Below, piece after piece: positions 33,351-44,959 of a stretch of 64,000 nt of DNA. The translations under genes and the position numbers were made by a program. The first letter of the stretch is position 1. Each line of letters starts with the position of its first letter. Origin of the DNA: Omphalotus guepiniiformis (lineage: Eukaryota > Basidiomycota > Agaricomycetes > Agaricales > Omphalotaceae); assembly GCA_028554645.1 (NCBI GenBank), contig JAQOOI010000064.1, forward strand, positions 2,790,001 to 2,854,000, written 5' to 3'. The notes beneath the pieces are model-generated. The model had not been told where the DNA came from. It saw only the letters and a list, made by a program, of their open reading frames with translations, and made no database searches.

Positions 33351-35267
33351 GTTGATGTGGGATGAATGATAGATGAAGGCAAAGACTGTCGTCGAGAGTT
33401 GTTTTATATTTAAACGCGACAGAAATACAACATGCGAGAATGCAGTCGTCGGTCGATGGTATTATTGAATATCAGGCGACTTTGGATTTAGAAGATTTAA
33501 CGCGTATCCGGCGCTCGTTGCGCCAGATACCGAGGTCCATTTATATCTTCGCCGACTCAGGATATGACTTGCAATAATGAAGATTCGTTAGTCCCATCGA
33601 GTGACGAATCACGATATTCTTGAGGAAGATGAACTGGACGTGTATCATTGAGTATATGCAGTGTTTGGAGCTATCCGTCCGTTCTTCGGCCAAGTTGCTA
33701 GCAAGAAAATAAGTTATTGTATTTAGCCATGCACTGGAGGAGATTACCTTGACCAGCGTGCTAGCGAGTACGAAGCCAGAACGTAGACGCAACTCGATAT
33801 GAAGCTTCCAATGACAACTCCATCGAACCGGATGTTGGCGTACCACCCTCGACGCGTCTTTCAGTGACCAATCTCCAGAAGGACAATCTGAGCTCTGTCG
33901 ACGATGCCAGTCGACTGTATCTCGTAACTTGAAAAACCGAAGGCCATGATAGAGCGTCCACGCAGAGATTATACAGAGAGGTTGCGAAAACGCAGGTTGG
34001 CAATGGCCTTGGTGAATGAACCCGATCCCTGATCGGAGGGAGACTGGTCATGTGATATGTCCTCCAGGTCTGGCTACTAATTTGAAATCCGTTTACAAGT
34101 TTGCAACAGACCAACAACAAACCATCTTCCTCTTACCGCGTCCTTCATATTCTTTATCGTATGGACAGCGGATTAGGCTCATCAATCAATTGACTCTGTT
34201 ACACATGTGCTCCAGTCTGGAAGGAAGCCTATCTGCACAGAACTCGCAAGTTTGTATTGGCTCTAGATTCAAAGCTCTCTGAAGTTTCATCGTGGTCGCT
34301 GGAGGAGGCTCACCCTGGATGTGCTCACATAGCTACCGGCCGCCACTCATCAAGGAAAGAGCCAACCCTAGTCAACTCCAAAATCAACTTCCAGTCATTC
34401 GTGGTATCAGGCTTAAGCTCAGGCTCGGAACTTATGCTAGACGATGTTGAATTCTGCTTGTATGGTACCTTATGGTACTCATCAAGAGACCGGTAAACAC
34501 TAGAACCAACTCCGTGTCATCTACATATCAAACTTATGCTCCAGGCTTGGAGCTTTGCCAGACCATGTTACTTCCCGCTTCTACATAGTCTCATCATTTG
34601 GTCCCAGGTCTAGTCAATACTCTTGATTTTGACTATCAATTTCCTCTGTTCTTTGCTCTCGACAATTTGCCTACCGGAGATTTCCCGCTGAATGCATGTA
34701 AGGTTCAGATCATGCTTCGCATTGGGATGGGCGTGAATGTACATCGCTGCGCATGACGGGATCGGGTGTGGAGTACAACTTGTAGACCATGCGGGAACAT
34801 CAAAGCGTTGCTGGTGTATCATGATGTCCCGACGGCCAAATGGTGTAGACCAAAATACGAATTGAGTAGGCCACCTTCTCGAGTCCCCGTTGGAGTCGGT
34901 GTTTCTCAAAATACAGTGATACGAACAGTGGTACGAAGCCGTAGGGCATAGCCTGGCTTAGCCATTCATCAACAGGGGAAGGCTCAACAAAGGAATGTCA
35001 AATTCAGGCTTTGCAGATTTTGCGTCCTTGACAGGAGAGCCTAGGAGAGCCGACATCACGCTGCATTCAATAACCGGTACATACCAACATGCCGTTGAGT
35101 CTTGACTTGTTTCAACAGATTTTGCTAGACTCGAACCCAGTCTCACGCACACGCACACAGCAACGTTTGATGAGAGAGTCGATCAAAGTGCCGCGCGGGT
35201 TTGTGGCCGGCTGGGTACGAGTCTAAGATTTTGCTATTTCCCCGCTAACAAACTATCTCTAAACGAC
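33351..35267. other. Upstream region of P450 copy 2 and gene-free interval
   Basis: The first kilobase is the counterpart of the copy-1 upstream DNA. No gene is recognised in the remainder. Confidence 0.45.
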
Positions 35268-35275
35268 TATAAAAA
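35268..35275 (+). promoter_or_regulatory. TATA box of the CAP protein gene
   Basis: TATAAAAA, about 98 bp upstream of the start codon at 35366. Confidence 0.55.
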
Positions 35276-35365
35276 GCAGTAGGCGTCCCGGATACTCATT
35301 ACTCGGTACCCATTCCATCCAGTACACTCATTACTGCCTCGAAAAGAGAATTTTCTTGCTTCGAC

Positions 35366-36307
35366 ATGAAATCTCTGTCACTAGTTCCCTTCCTTTCTTT
35401 CTTCAGTGCATCTCTCGTCGGTGTCATTGCACGACCGACAAATGAGACATCTCTTAATCGTCGTCAATCATCTGATTTCATCGCCTCCGTCGTGGATGGA
35501 CATAACAACTATCGAGCGCAATATGGTGCGGGGCCGTTAACGTGGAATGCTGATTTGTATCCCGATACGCAATCTTGGGCGAACGCTTGTGTGTTTCAGC
35601 ACAGGTAAGTGCAGGGCGATACCTTTTCTCGACATCAAGTTGTCGCCGGCGTAGCTCACTGAGTCGGTTTTTAGTGGTGGAAATTACGGCGAAAACCTTG
35701 TAAGTGCCTTGTTCATGAGAACTCGAGGGTTACGCTGATGAGGTGCACAGGCTGCGGAGGCACCGAACGGAATTACGGTCGCGCAAGGTCTACAAATGTG
35801 GATGAATGAAGCTTGTTCGTGTCTCTCTTATCATCAGTTTTGCTTTTTTCAAACGAGTGACCATTCTTGGTTTTTAGCAAGCTATGACTGTAAGTGTTGC
35901 TGAACTATCGAGTGTCTTCTGATATTGACATTACTGGCTGGCTTGCAGATAACAACCCTGGATTTTCTGAAGATACGGGTCATTTCACTCAGGTGAGTTC
36001 TAATCTCTCGTGTTGTGATCACAATTCCCGGGTCCTGCATTATGTATTTCATCACCCATCGAAGGGCATGTCTGATGTGTGATACTTTACTATACACAGG
36101 TGGTATGGAAAGGCACCACCTCAGTTGCGTGTGCCATTGCGGACAACTGCAACTTCATTGGCGATGGGACGGGATATCTGGTTTGCAGGTACTCTCCTGC
36201 TGGAAATGTAATTGGCGAATTTGCGTGAGTTCTGTTGAATTGCTGAATTTCCTGATATTCTGACCACTTTTGCTTGTAGGGAGAACGTCGGGGCGCCTGG
36301 TTCTTAG
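35366..36307 (+). CDS. Secreted CAP-superfamily (PR-1/SCP-like) protein
   Basis: Seven exons join in phase to 178 residues: 35366-35604, 35675-35699, 35751-35814, 35878-35889, 35949-35992, 36100-36224 and 36280-36307. A signal peptide (MKSLSLVPFLSFFSASLVGV) is followed by the CAP fold markers VVDGHNNYRAQYGAGPLTWN, SWANACVFQH, GGNYGENL, LQMWMNEA, GHFTQVVWKGTTSVACA and YLVCRYSPAGNVIGEF. The tetrad His of HNNYR, Glu of GENL and His of GHFTQ are present. The fourth exon is only 12 nt. Fungal members bind sterols or fatty acids and are exported, some acting in host or fruiting contexts. The particular role is unknown. An NRRQ site after the signal could be a Kex2 cleavage point. Confidence 0.92.
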
Positions 36308-36806
36308 AGTGTACTATGCTAGTACTCGTAGGAATGTATTTGGCCTTGCTGATTGATTGTGGTGTTCAGTTTGATACCTCCCAATAGTATTCAGTTGTCA
36401 TTGTTACTGAAGAACAAAGAACCGAATCTGACTGTTCTTGTGGAGAAACGATGTCGTCTGCGAAAGTCGTGCTCACGAAAGTGCTTACGCGTCTCAAGTC
36501 TCTTCTCCGTTTAATGTCAGAATGGATGAATGTTAAGAAACTTGAGAAATCTGATACTTACATATGTTGCGAACCGGAGAGGCTCGGCCGCGAAACTGGA
36601 AGAGTAGCTAAAAATGGAAAGCTGGCGGTGTCGCCGGCGAGATCGGCGTTCCTATTTTTGGGTTTCGCATATTGTTAAATTAAAAGTGGTGTGATTAGCC
36701 GACTTGACCTTCTCCTTCGACTCCATTTATTGTCGCTGACAGATACGATAGCGACGACCGTTTACTCGCTCTATTCATCGTCCTTGACGGTGACAACACC
36801 CTAAGA
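36308..36806. other. Spacer between the CAP gene and the GH5 gene
   Basis: No convincing gene. A 75-codon open frame at 36451 lacks any motif. Confidence 0.5.
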
Positions 36807-39668
36807 ATGCCTGCTGTTCCATCAACTTCACCTGCAACTGGGAACCCTACCTCTTCGTCCTTCATCCACACTCTAGATTGTAATTTCGTCGATAATGCTG
36901 GCAGGACTCTGTTGTTACGTGGGGTGAATCTTTCTGGGTCGGCGAAGGCACCTGTTGATCAACCGTCCTATATTTTGGAGAATTTCTGGGAAGATGCACA
37001 GAATGGTGGTAAGAGTTTCATTGGCAGGCCATTGAACCTCGATGACGGGTCCGCGGATGTGCATCTTGCGAGACTTAGTGGGTGGGGATTTAACATGTTG
37101 AGGTTTCCTGTCACTTGGGAAGCGCTAGAACACGAAGGACCGTACGTTACTCCTGTCTAGTACCGGTTTCGCTGGTGCTGACGAATTCGTGCCACCAGTG
37201 GCAAGTACGATTACGAATTTATGGATTATACAATACAAGTTCTTCGAAAATGTAAGGAATACGGCTTCAGGGTATATATGGACCCTCATCAAGATATTGT
37301 ATGCCTCGTCTCGTCTCTTGAAATACACCCTAGCTCACTATTAGCCCCTTATCAGTGGTCGCGTTTCTCCGGTGGATCAGGTGCACCGTATTGGACACTA
37401 GAAGCTTGCGGTATCAACCCCCGAAATCTCACAGCAACACAAGCTGCCATAATACACTCAGAATATCCTGCCCCTCATGAGCCTGATCCGGCCTCATTGC
37501 CAGCTATGATCTGGTCTACCAATTATGGTCGTCTCTTCTCTCAGACCCTCTTCACCTTATTCTTCGCCGGACGTGACTTCGCTCCAAAGTGTATTATTGA
37601 CGGGAAGAACATCCAAGACTACCTACAAGAGCACTACATCGAGGCTATGGGTAAAATGGCAGACCGTATAAGGGATGCTGGGGACTTGTTAGAAGAGTGT
37701 GTCATTGGCTGGGACAGCATGAACGAGCCGTTCGAAGGTTTGTGCGGGTGGGATGATCTCCACGCCAATCCGACGAAACAGGGCTCTACGCTAAAGAAAG
37801 GCTCATACCCAACCCCTGCACAATCTCTACGGCTCGGCATGGGCACGGCACAGACCGTCGAGAACTGGACATTTGGTACATTTGGACCTTCGAAAAACGG
37901 CAGCGTCACTATTGACCCGCAAGGGCTTAAAGTCTGGGCCGACCCCGGCGTAGAGGATGCAGATGGCGTTCACCCGAGATGGGGCTGGCGTCGAGACAAG
38001 GGCTGGCAGCTGGGCACATGTATATGGGCTCAACACGGTGTTTGGGATGTTGAGACGGGGTATATCCTTCGGCCGGATTATTTCAAATACTTGCCTGAAG
38101 GCAGAGTGCCTATCGATGGCAGTGCCGTTTCTGAGGAAGAGAAGAATGCACCTACGGCGTCTGAGGTGGAGTTCGTCGCGGATTATTGGAGACCTCATTG
38201 GGTGATGTTTACTCGGCGAATTCGTGCGTCACATCCGGAATCGATTATGTTCATACAGCCTCCCGTGTTCGCACCGCCACCGCCTTTATCAGAGGAGATG
38301 GTTAAAGGTCGATGTGCTTTCTCTGGACATTACTACGATGGGCTCACGCTGATTACGCGACACTGGAATTGGTTCAATGCGGATGCGTTGGGTTTGTTGA
38401 GGGGGAAGTATTCGTCTATGCTCCAGGCTGTGAGAATTGGCGAGAGTGCTATACGCAAATCACTTCAGGATCAACTTGGGATGCTCAAGAATGATGCCAC
38501 TATACTTGGACCTTATCCTACGATCATAGGAGAGATAGGTACACCTTTTGACATGGACGATAAGAGGAGCTATGGCTGGACAGATGGAGGCAAATATCAA
38601 GGTGATTATAATCGCCAGGAGCGCGCGCTGGACGCAAGCTTAAACGGCGCTGATGGTAATAACGCGATTAATTACACCATTTGGACGTATTGTCCCGATA
38701 GCTGCCATGACTGGGGGGATGGGTGGAATATGGAGGATCTCAGTTTATGGAGCGAGGACGATATAGGTGTTACTGGTGGGAGGATGTTGTTTCGGGATTC
38801 GAAGAAAGATGACGACGGGAGCGTGAGCATGTACACCATCGGCGCTGACGATTCGCAAGCTGTGCTGCTGAGGAAGAAGATATCGATGGAGGGAATGAGG
38901 CGTGCGGGTTCTGCTGCCCCGTCGTCGCTTTCGTTAACGACGCTCGGCGGAACCCAGGGAGGAATCCCGCCGAGTGACTTGTCGATACGTTGGAGAGAGA
39001 ACCCGTACGACTTTTTGACGGATGGTGCGAGAGCCGTGAGGGCTTTCTCAAGACCTTATCCTACGAAAGTCGTTGGGAGATCCACGAGTATCCAATTTGA
39101 TATAGGCAAGGCGTACTTCAAGCTCGTCGTCAACGTACGGGCGGAGGACCGGCAACCTTCGGAAGGAAACCTCGCGACGGAGATATACGTTCCGGTTGTC
39201 CATTACGCCCACCAAAGGCTACTACGTCTAGAGAAAGACACTACAACTACGTTCCCAAAAGAAGAATACACACCAACGATAGATGCTCCTGGTTCTATAA
39301 GACCTTCGCCTTCTGAGTCTCGTGAGGACGGAATGACGATAGAAGTCGATATCCCTCCCTCACTATCACGTACGAGTGCTGGTTCCAGCCCTACCGCTAC
39401 TGCTCCAAGTCCGAACTGGCACGGGCTGTTGTCGGATAGAGATTTAATTGATGTGGATGTGCAAGTGAGCGGAGGGCGTTGGGAGGTAGAAGGGCAGGTG
39501 TTGAAATGGTGGTATGAGGTACCTGCGGAAGGGGAAGGTGATGTAGCATATACTATTGAGATACGGAGAGCTGGGGGTGTCATTAAAACGAAGGACGTTG
39601 ATTCGAGTTGTTGTGGGAGCTGGATAGAGGGGATTTGTCCTGAAGATGCTTCGTGTGGGATTATGTGA
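36807..39668 (+). CDS. Glycoside hydrolase family 5 subfamily 12 (endoglycoceramidase / steryl-glucosidase type)
   Basis: Exons 36807-37141, 37199-37298 and 37356-39668 give 915 residues. The second intron is 57 nt and would read through in frame, but removing it restores the family motif MDPHQDIWSRFSGGSGAP. Other markers are LLLRGVNLSGSAK, MLRFPVTWEALEHEGPGKYD and the acid/base glutamate in DSMNEPFEG (about E269). The nucleophile glutamate is in IIGEIGTPFDMDD (about E538). A C-terminal beta-sandwich ends near GGVIKTKDVDSSCC. There is no signal peptide. Characterised fungal relatives (Cryptococcus EGCrP2/Sgl1) are intracellular and hydrolyse ergosteryl glucoside or glucosylceramide; I infer the same kind of substrate. 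Confidence 0.92.
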
Positions 39669-40217
39669 AAAGAAATTGGTACGAAATCAAACTCATAAAT
39701 GGTGCATTTTATCTCTCTCTCTCTCTCTCTTTCTCTCTCTCCATCATGTTATCGTCAGCAAATTTCTCGTTATAGTTATCCAAGCACAGTCAATGACCAT
39801 CTTATGATCCGGGACATTCTTTTCTTTACATCACAATGTATTTTTCGTTCTGTGCATGTATTATATTCATATTTTTGTCTCCTGCATTGGATACCGACTC
39901 GGAGGAGAACAAGTGTACAACGTTGACAAGACGCATACATGAACTACCGAATTGACTTGCCTGTTTTCGTGTGGCAAAAGACTCGGGGTTCTATGGATAG
40001 TTTGAACTAGTGAGCTATTATTCATACTTCACGACCCAGTGCAGCTGCTTCACGCGTTGCGACGCGTGTTTCGTGCGGGCCTGGGTAACATAGTCATGTG
40101 ATCCTATTATTGCCGTTCCGGCATCGTCCGCTCGCCGCTCGGCAATGAACGCGTCGTCTGAGCCTCTCCTAGCCTTCCATATTTACCCTCTAATAATTTC
40201 CTATTAACTCTACTGTA
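39669..40217. other. Spacer between GH5 and OPA3-like genes
   Basis: It begins with the 3' flank of GH5, including a CT microsatellite. No gene is seen. Confidence 0.5.
39712..39742. repeat. CT dinucleotide microsatellite
   Basis: About 15 CT units with one T insertion, in the presumed 3' untranslated region of the GH5 gene. Confidence 0.85.
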
Positions 40218-41142
40218 ATGGCTTCAGCAAAGATTGCTACGCTATTAATTCGAGTGAGCATTTTATTTCATTCCTTTTGCAACGAGCTTTCATAGCCATA
40301 CACCTCTCAAGAGACCATCGCCAAACCTATTAGTTCTCAACTAAAGAATCAAGCAAAGCAGTATGTTCTTTTAGCTTGTGACGATGGTTGTTGAATTAAT
40401 GAATTAATGAATTAATGAATTGCTTAGACATGAAACGTTTAGAAAGTTTTGTGTTGACTTGGCACAGATGATGTATCGTACGGAGGTCAGACTACGAACT
40501 GGTATCCTAGGTGAACCCGCGAAACATATTCGACCTCTTTCGGAGACAAAGTGCGTGGTGATTCATGAAAGGTAGGAGAACCCGGTGCTGACGATGATGA
40601 ATCCGTACAGGGCTATAGAAAACGGTGCAAACGCACTAGCTGAAGGGTTCCTATTCGCCGTCGCCGCCGGTCTTATAATCGGAGAAACATGGCGTTCGTC
40701 AAGGAATCAATCGAGACGACGAGACGATGTAGATGACAAATTGGATGATTTGGATAATAGAGTCGCACAATTGACAGCGCAGTTGACTAGCACGAACGCG
40801 CACTGGGAGGAACAGCTGGAAGAAGAGAGACGGAGGTGTGTGATTACTACATTGACTCAACCGAGTCCTCGATTCGTGACAGCTGACGCATACGTCCATT
40901 GTAGAAATGTCGAGCTGGGACGAATACTCGAACGTATGGTCGAGATTGGTTTACGTGGTGGATGGACAGAGTTTGAAGATACGCCGCTGCGGATACCTCG
41001 GATCGACTTGACATCGTCGTTAACCTCTAGAGAATCATCGGTTTCTCCGACTTCGTCGTCTTCAGATGATACCCGTATAGATGTCGATACCTCGGAAGGA
41101 AAGGACGAGCGGTCTGATTCGGACACTGGAGAGTCTAAATGA
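40218..41142 (+). CDS. OPA3-like mitochondrial protein
   Basis: Five exons join in phase: 40218-40253, 40314-40360, 40428-40550, 40611-40835 and 40905-41142, giving 222 residues. Family markers are KIATLLIRTIAKPISSQLKN at the N-terminus (a mitochondrial-targeting-like segment), FRKFCVDLAQMMYRTEVRLR, ILGEPAKHIRPLSE, AIENGANALAEGFLFAVAAG with its hydrophobic segment, and a coiled coil (DKLDDLDNRVAQLTAQLTS). OPA3 proteins sit in the mitochondrial membranes and affect lipid metabolism and morphology. A Ser/Asp/Glu-rich tail of about 50 residues extends past the coil. The intron before exon 3 contains three copies of GAATTAAT. Confidence 0.9.
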
Positions 41143-41488
41143 ACGGTTCATCTATCGTATAATTTATGACTGTACGCAGACAATTATAGACAGTAATTAT
41201 TCCCATCTCGTTTTGGTGTTTGTGGAAGAGACTGGAAAAAGTAGCGATTGACGCTCAACACATTTCGAGATAGGTGCACAGAATATCATATGAAAACTTG
41301 AATTATGACCGTTTCATCTTGTCATGAGTAAAAAGTCCAGCTTAGCCAGAAAGTAGGAGTATGAAGTATGAATAGATTTCTTGTTAATGATACAATGGGT
41401 TATAGTTATACAGTACAGTGGTAAAATAATGCAAGAAAGATGGGTATTTTGAATGGATAAAGCGGGGTGTCTATAAATCATAACCAGC
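41143..41488. other. Convergent spacer, OPA3-like / RING copy A
   Basis: AT-rich 3' flanks. No gene is seen. Confidence 0.5.
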
Positions 41489-42282
41489 CTAGTGAATGCT
41501 AAGATCCACTTTGCGCAGCTGGGATACACTCCCAGGCGTACGACATGAAGGACATCCCAGCCCTGTCTCAAATGAATGATGTATACATCTGAGCAGATAA
41601 ACACGTCAGAATCAATGTGCAAAAGTCGAGAAGAGCTACTCACGATGAACAGAACAAGTGCCCACACTTCGTGACGCACATCTTCTTAGGATTCGACAAA
41701 CAGATAGCACACGTTTGCTTCAACACTCTAGGCTCCTTCCCCATCCGTTTCTTCAGATTAAGAATGGCCATGCCAACCTCTACTCGAGATAATGCGTCAC
41801 GGTCATCGACAGCGACTCCTTCGGCTTTAGCGCTACGCTCCTCGTTCGCAGCCATCTCATCTTCCCAGCCATCAGGTCGGCTGTCAACAGTAAATTCGTC
41901 CTCATCAGAATCATAGTCATCGCTGTGAACGGATGAATGTTCGAGGTGGACTTTAAGCCCGGCGGGACTCTGGAAGTGCTTCTCGCACGCGGAGCAGTAG
42001 TGATGACGATTAGAGAGGACAAAGTGCTACAGGAGGTTCAAATCAGTAAAGGAGGTCTGCAGCGAAGACGAGGTCAATACTCACGTTTCTCAAAGAGTTC
42101 TTATTGAGGAAGCTCTTCTTGCACGTAGTGCACCGAGGATGACGGCCAGAATGCTGAATATGCATCTGGAGAAGATCCTTGTTGAGGAAATACTGGTCGC
42201 AGAGAGAGCAGTACTTCATCTCATTGTCGCGACGAGCACGATCCTTGGCGAGCTGGGACATGATACGGTCCATAGAAGCCAT
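41489..42282 (-). CDS. C2H2 zinc finger + RING finger protein, copy A
   Basis: Exons 42282-42085, 42026-41644 and 41588-41489 give 226 residues. The N-terminal part has finger-like units: YCSLCDQYFLNKDLLQMHIQ, RCTTCKKSFLNKNSLRNH and YCSACEKHFQSPAGLKVHLE. A linker follows with an acidic run (SDDYDSDEDEF). The C-terminal C3HC4 RING reads CAICLSNPKKMCVTKCGHLF, CSSC and CPSC. The RING indicates an E3 ubiquitin ligase, and the fingers could bind nucleic acid or substrate. A near-identical inverted copy lies at 43122-43915, and both copies keep every splice site and cysteine. The TATA region differs between the copies, so expression may differ. Confidence 0.9.
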
Positions 42283-43121
42283 GATAGATGATAGATGATG
42301 AAGTGGTTAAGGAAGAGCAGTAGTGTGGTTGTGGTTTGAGTTCAAGATGTTCTGTGGGGTGACGCGAGAGTCGATAATTTATATACAACAGCTGAAACTG
42401 TCTTGAACTTTGGATAGGGGCCGCCGGCGAGACATTGAAAAAAACCTCCGGGCCCAAAGTAGACCCTATTATACTCAGCTTTGACACTGCCATATGCGTA
42501 ACATTTGAACTTATAACCCTGAATCCTCTTGGAGCTCGAGAAGCAAGCGTTGAAGATGAAGTGTTGGAGGTAAAAGAAGAAGACTGAAATGAATGTGGCG
42601 GCACAGTGAGAGCAGTTCGTTGAACGGCCCGAAAATGCCGAGCAAAGAAATTCTTATTGCCAGGGCGTCTGTTGCTTCACCTCTGCTTCACCTTCTTACT
42701 TTCATGATCACAGCGGGATGAATCACAATATCCACAAGATGGTTCATGAAAACTCTGACAAGGACTCATAAGTACGTGCAAAACAAGCAAACATACGCGT
42801 ATCGCCTTTTATCTTAACTTCTGGAGTCGCTTCTATGGATTTTATGATTTCTTCCGAGTCCTTGCTGTTCTCGGTGTGAAGACCTCTGTTGCCATAGTAT
42901 GAAACGTCGTTCTCAGTTTCGACTTTGCTGTGCACGAATAGGGTCCATTTGTTTCCGGAGGATGTCTCGCCGGCGGCCCCTATCCAAATTCAAGACAGTT
43001 TCACCTGTCGTATAAAAAATATCGACTCTCGCTCGTTTACCCCACATAACACCTTGAACTCAAACCACAACCACACTACTGCTCTTTCTTATCCATCCAT
43101 CTCTATCATCTATCATCTACC
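42283..43121. repeat. Centre of the inverted duplication (divergent promoters)
   Basis: The duplicated arms extend about 160 bp upstream of both start codons. For instance, the motif CGCCGGCGGCCCCTATCC at about 42965 has its reverse complement near 42415-42432. The unique centre, about 42450-42950, contains no recognised gene. Copy B has TATAAAA near 43011; copy A has TATATAAA near 42378 on the minus strand. Confidence 0.75.
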
Positions 43122-43915
43122 ATGGCTTCTATGGACCGTATCATGTCCCAGCTCGCCAAGGATCGTGCTCGTCGCGACAATGAGATGAAGTACTGCTCTC
43201 TCTGCGACCAGTACTTCCTCAACAAGGATCTTCTCCAGATGCACATTCAGCATTCTGGTCGTCATCCTCGGTGCACTACGTGCAAGAAGAGCTTCCTCAA
43301 TAAGAACTCTTTGAGAAACGTGAGTAGTTCTACCCCATTTTTGCTATAGACCCTTTTTGCTGACCCGAAGTTCCTGTAGCATTTCGTTCTCTCTAATCGT
43401 CATCACTACTGCTCCGCGTGCGAGAAGCATTTCCAGAGTCCCGCCGGGCTCAAAGTCCACCTCGAACATTCATCTGTTCACAGCGACGACTATGATTCTG
43501 ACGAGGACGAGTTCGCTGTCGACAGTCGACCTGATGGCTGGGAAGACGAGATGGCTGCGAACGAAGAGCGTAGCGCCAAAGCCGAAGGAGTCGTTGTCGA
43601 TGATCGTGACGCATTATCTCGAGTGGAAGTTGGCATGGCCATTCTTAATCTGAAGAAGCGGATGGGAAAGGAGTCGAAGGTGCTGAAGCAAACGTGTGCT
43701 ATCTGTTTGTCGAATCCGAAGAAGATGTGCGTCACGAAGTGTGGGCACTTGTTCTGCTCATCGTGAGTATTTCTTTCACTCGACTTTTGCGTATGGTTTC
43801 TGATGCTTTCCTCAGATGTATACATCATTCATTCGAGACAGGGCTTGGATGTCCTTCTTGTCGTACGCCTGGGAGTGTATCTCAGCTGCGCAAAGTGGAT
43901 CTTAACATTCACTAA
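43122..43915 (+). CDS. C2H2 zinc finger + RING finger protein, copy B
   Basis: Exons 43122-43319, 43380-43762 and 43816-43915 give 226 residues, the same exon lengths as copy A (198, 383 and 100 nt). The protein matches copy A except for a few conservative changes, for example EDEFAVDS for EDEFTVDS, GVVVDDR for GVAVDDR and KESKVLKQ for KEPRVLKQ. Introns differ more than exons, and intron 1 is noticeably changed. That pattern fits selection keeping both proteins. A role as an E3 ubiquitin ligase with finger modules is inferred from the domains. Confidence 0.9.
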
Positions 43916-44215
43916 ACCCTAATGTTTATTACCCACATTTCTGTCAAAAGCTCGTTTTTGGCAGTCATTTAATCTTCATACCCTTTTTCTTCACCCCAAA
44001 TTTCACTGGCATTCATGGACATTGTATCGCATATCACATCAGTCATCACATTGTATCATTAGATTCCTTTCAATCAAATCATATATTCTTCCAGTTCTTT
44101 TACACCGCGTAAATCTCTTGGGCTGCCAAAGTATAAGCGCTCCGTACCATAGGCGCTTATTATTCGGCGATGAGTGATGTGTTTACATAATATTTTCTGT
44201 TCGTCGTCTACCGCG
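43916..44215. other. Spacer between RING copy B and uS7m
   Basis: 3' flank of copy B and upstream sequence of the ribosomal protein gene. Nothing else is seen. Confidence 0.5.
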
Positions 44216-44959
44216 ATGAGCTCTGCGTTTGCTCTTCTTCTACGGCCGACACTGCGTCGTACAGCTCTTACGCCTCTGCCCGCCTACGCACGTTACATCA
44301 CTTCGCACCCAAACTCCAACTCCGCGCAGGCTAATGACGCTCTCGAAGCCTTGTCTGAGGTAGATGAAGAGGGAGTATCTCCTCCAGTTCCCTACCTCGA
44401 CTTGGATCTTTCCTTTCCTTCTTCTTCATCCGCAGCAAAAGAAAACCTACCTCAATTGATGAATATACCTCCTCCCGAAGATCCTTTACTTCATTTCCTC
44501 GCGTCTTCCATAATGAGGAACGGTAATCGCGCAAAAGCGTCAAGGATAGTCTCGAACACGTTGCTTAACTTGCATGCGTACACCAGACAACCGCCTTTAC
44601 CATTACTTCGACAAGCGATATTTGCTTGTGCGCCTGCAGTACGGGTATTGTACCACAAACATTCGACGAAGATAGTGCATAAACCAGTTGCGCTGAGCGA
44701 GAAGCAGGGTATTTGGTATGCTGTTAATTGGTTATTAAAAGAGTGTAAAGGAAGGCAAGGTGGTCCGAAGTTGGAGGAAAGGCTTGCAAGGGAGATTATT
44801 AAGGTTCTTAAAGGCGAGAGTGAGGTGTTGAATAGGAAAAAGGCAGATTTACACAAGTTGGCTATGGTTAATCGGTACGTTGTGCTAATATATGCTACTG
44901 CTTTTTTACGTTCATGTACTCATTACTGCCGTAGTGGAAATATTGATGGGTTACGGTGA
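44216..44959 (+). CDS. Mitochondrial small-subunit ribosomal protein uS7m
   Basis: Exons 44216-44874 and 44935-44959 give 227 residues. The first 35 residues are Arg/Ser/Ala-rich with few acidic residues (LLRPTLRRTALTPLPAYARY), as in a mitochondrial presequence. The S7 domain shows HFLASSIMRNGNRAKASRIV, PLLRQAIFACAPAVRV, EKQGIWYAVNWLLKEC, LEERLAREIIKVLKGES and LNRKKADLHKLAMVNRG. uS7 binds the 3' major domain of small-subunit rRNA. The second exon encodes only the last residues (GNIDGLR). The gene appears intact and is an ordinary housekeeping marker in this otherwise variable stretch. Confidence 0.92.
   Translation: MSSAFALLLRPTLRRTALTPLPAYARYITSHPNSNSAQANDALEALSEVDEEGVSPPVPYLDLDLSFPSSSSAAKENLPQLMNIPPPEDPLLHFLASSIMRNGNRAKASRIVSNTLLNLHAYTRQPPLPLLRQAIFACAPAVRVLYHKHSTKIVHKPVALSEKQGIWYAVNWLLKECKGRQGGPKLEERLAREIIKVLKGESEVLNRKKADLHKLAMVNRYVVLIYATAFLRSCTHYCRSGNIDGLR

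Noticed and set aside
35101..35150. Another GGTTCGA tRNA-like motif on the minus strand
   Set aside because: The T-stem does not pair and no cloverleaf was found.
42744..42935. Short minus-strand frame in the centre of the inverted duplication
   Set aside because: 63 codons, no motif, and not inside the duplicated arms.
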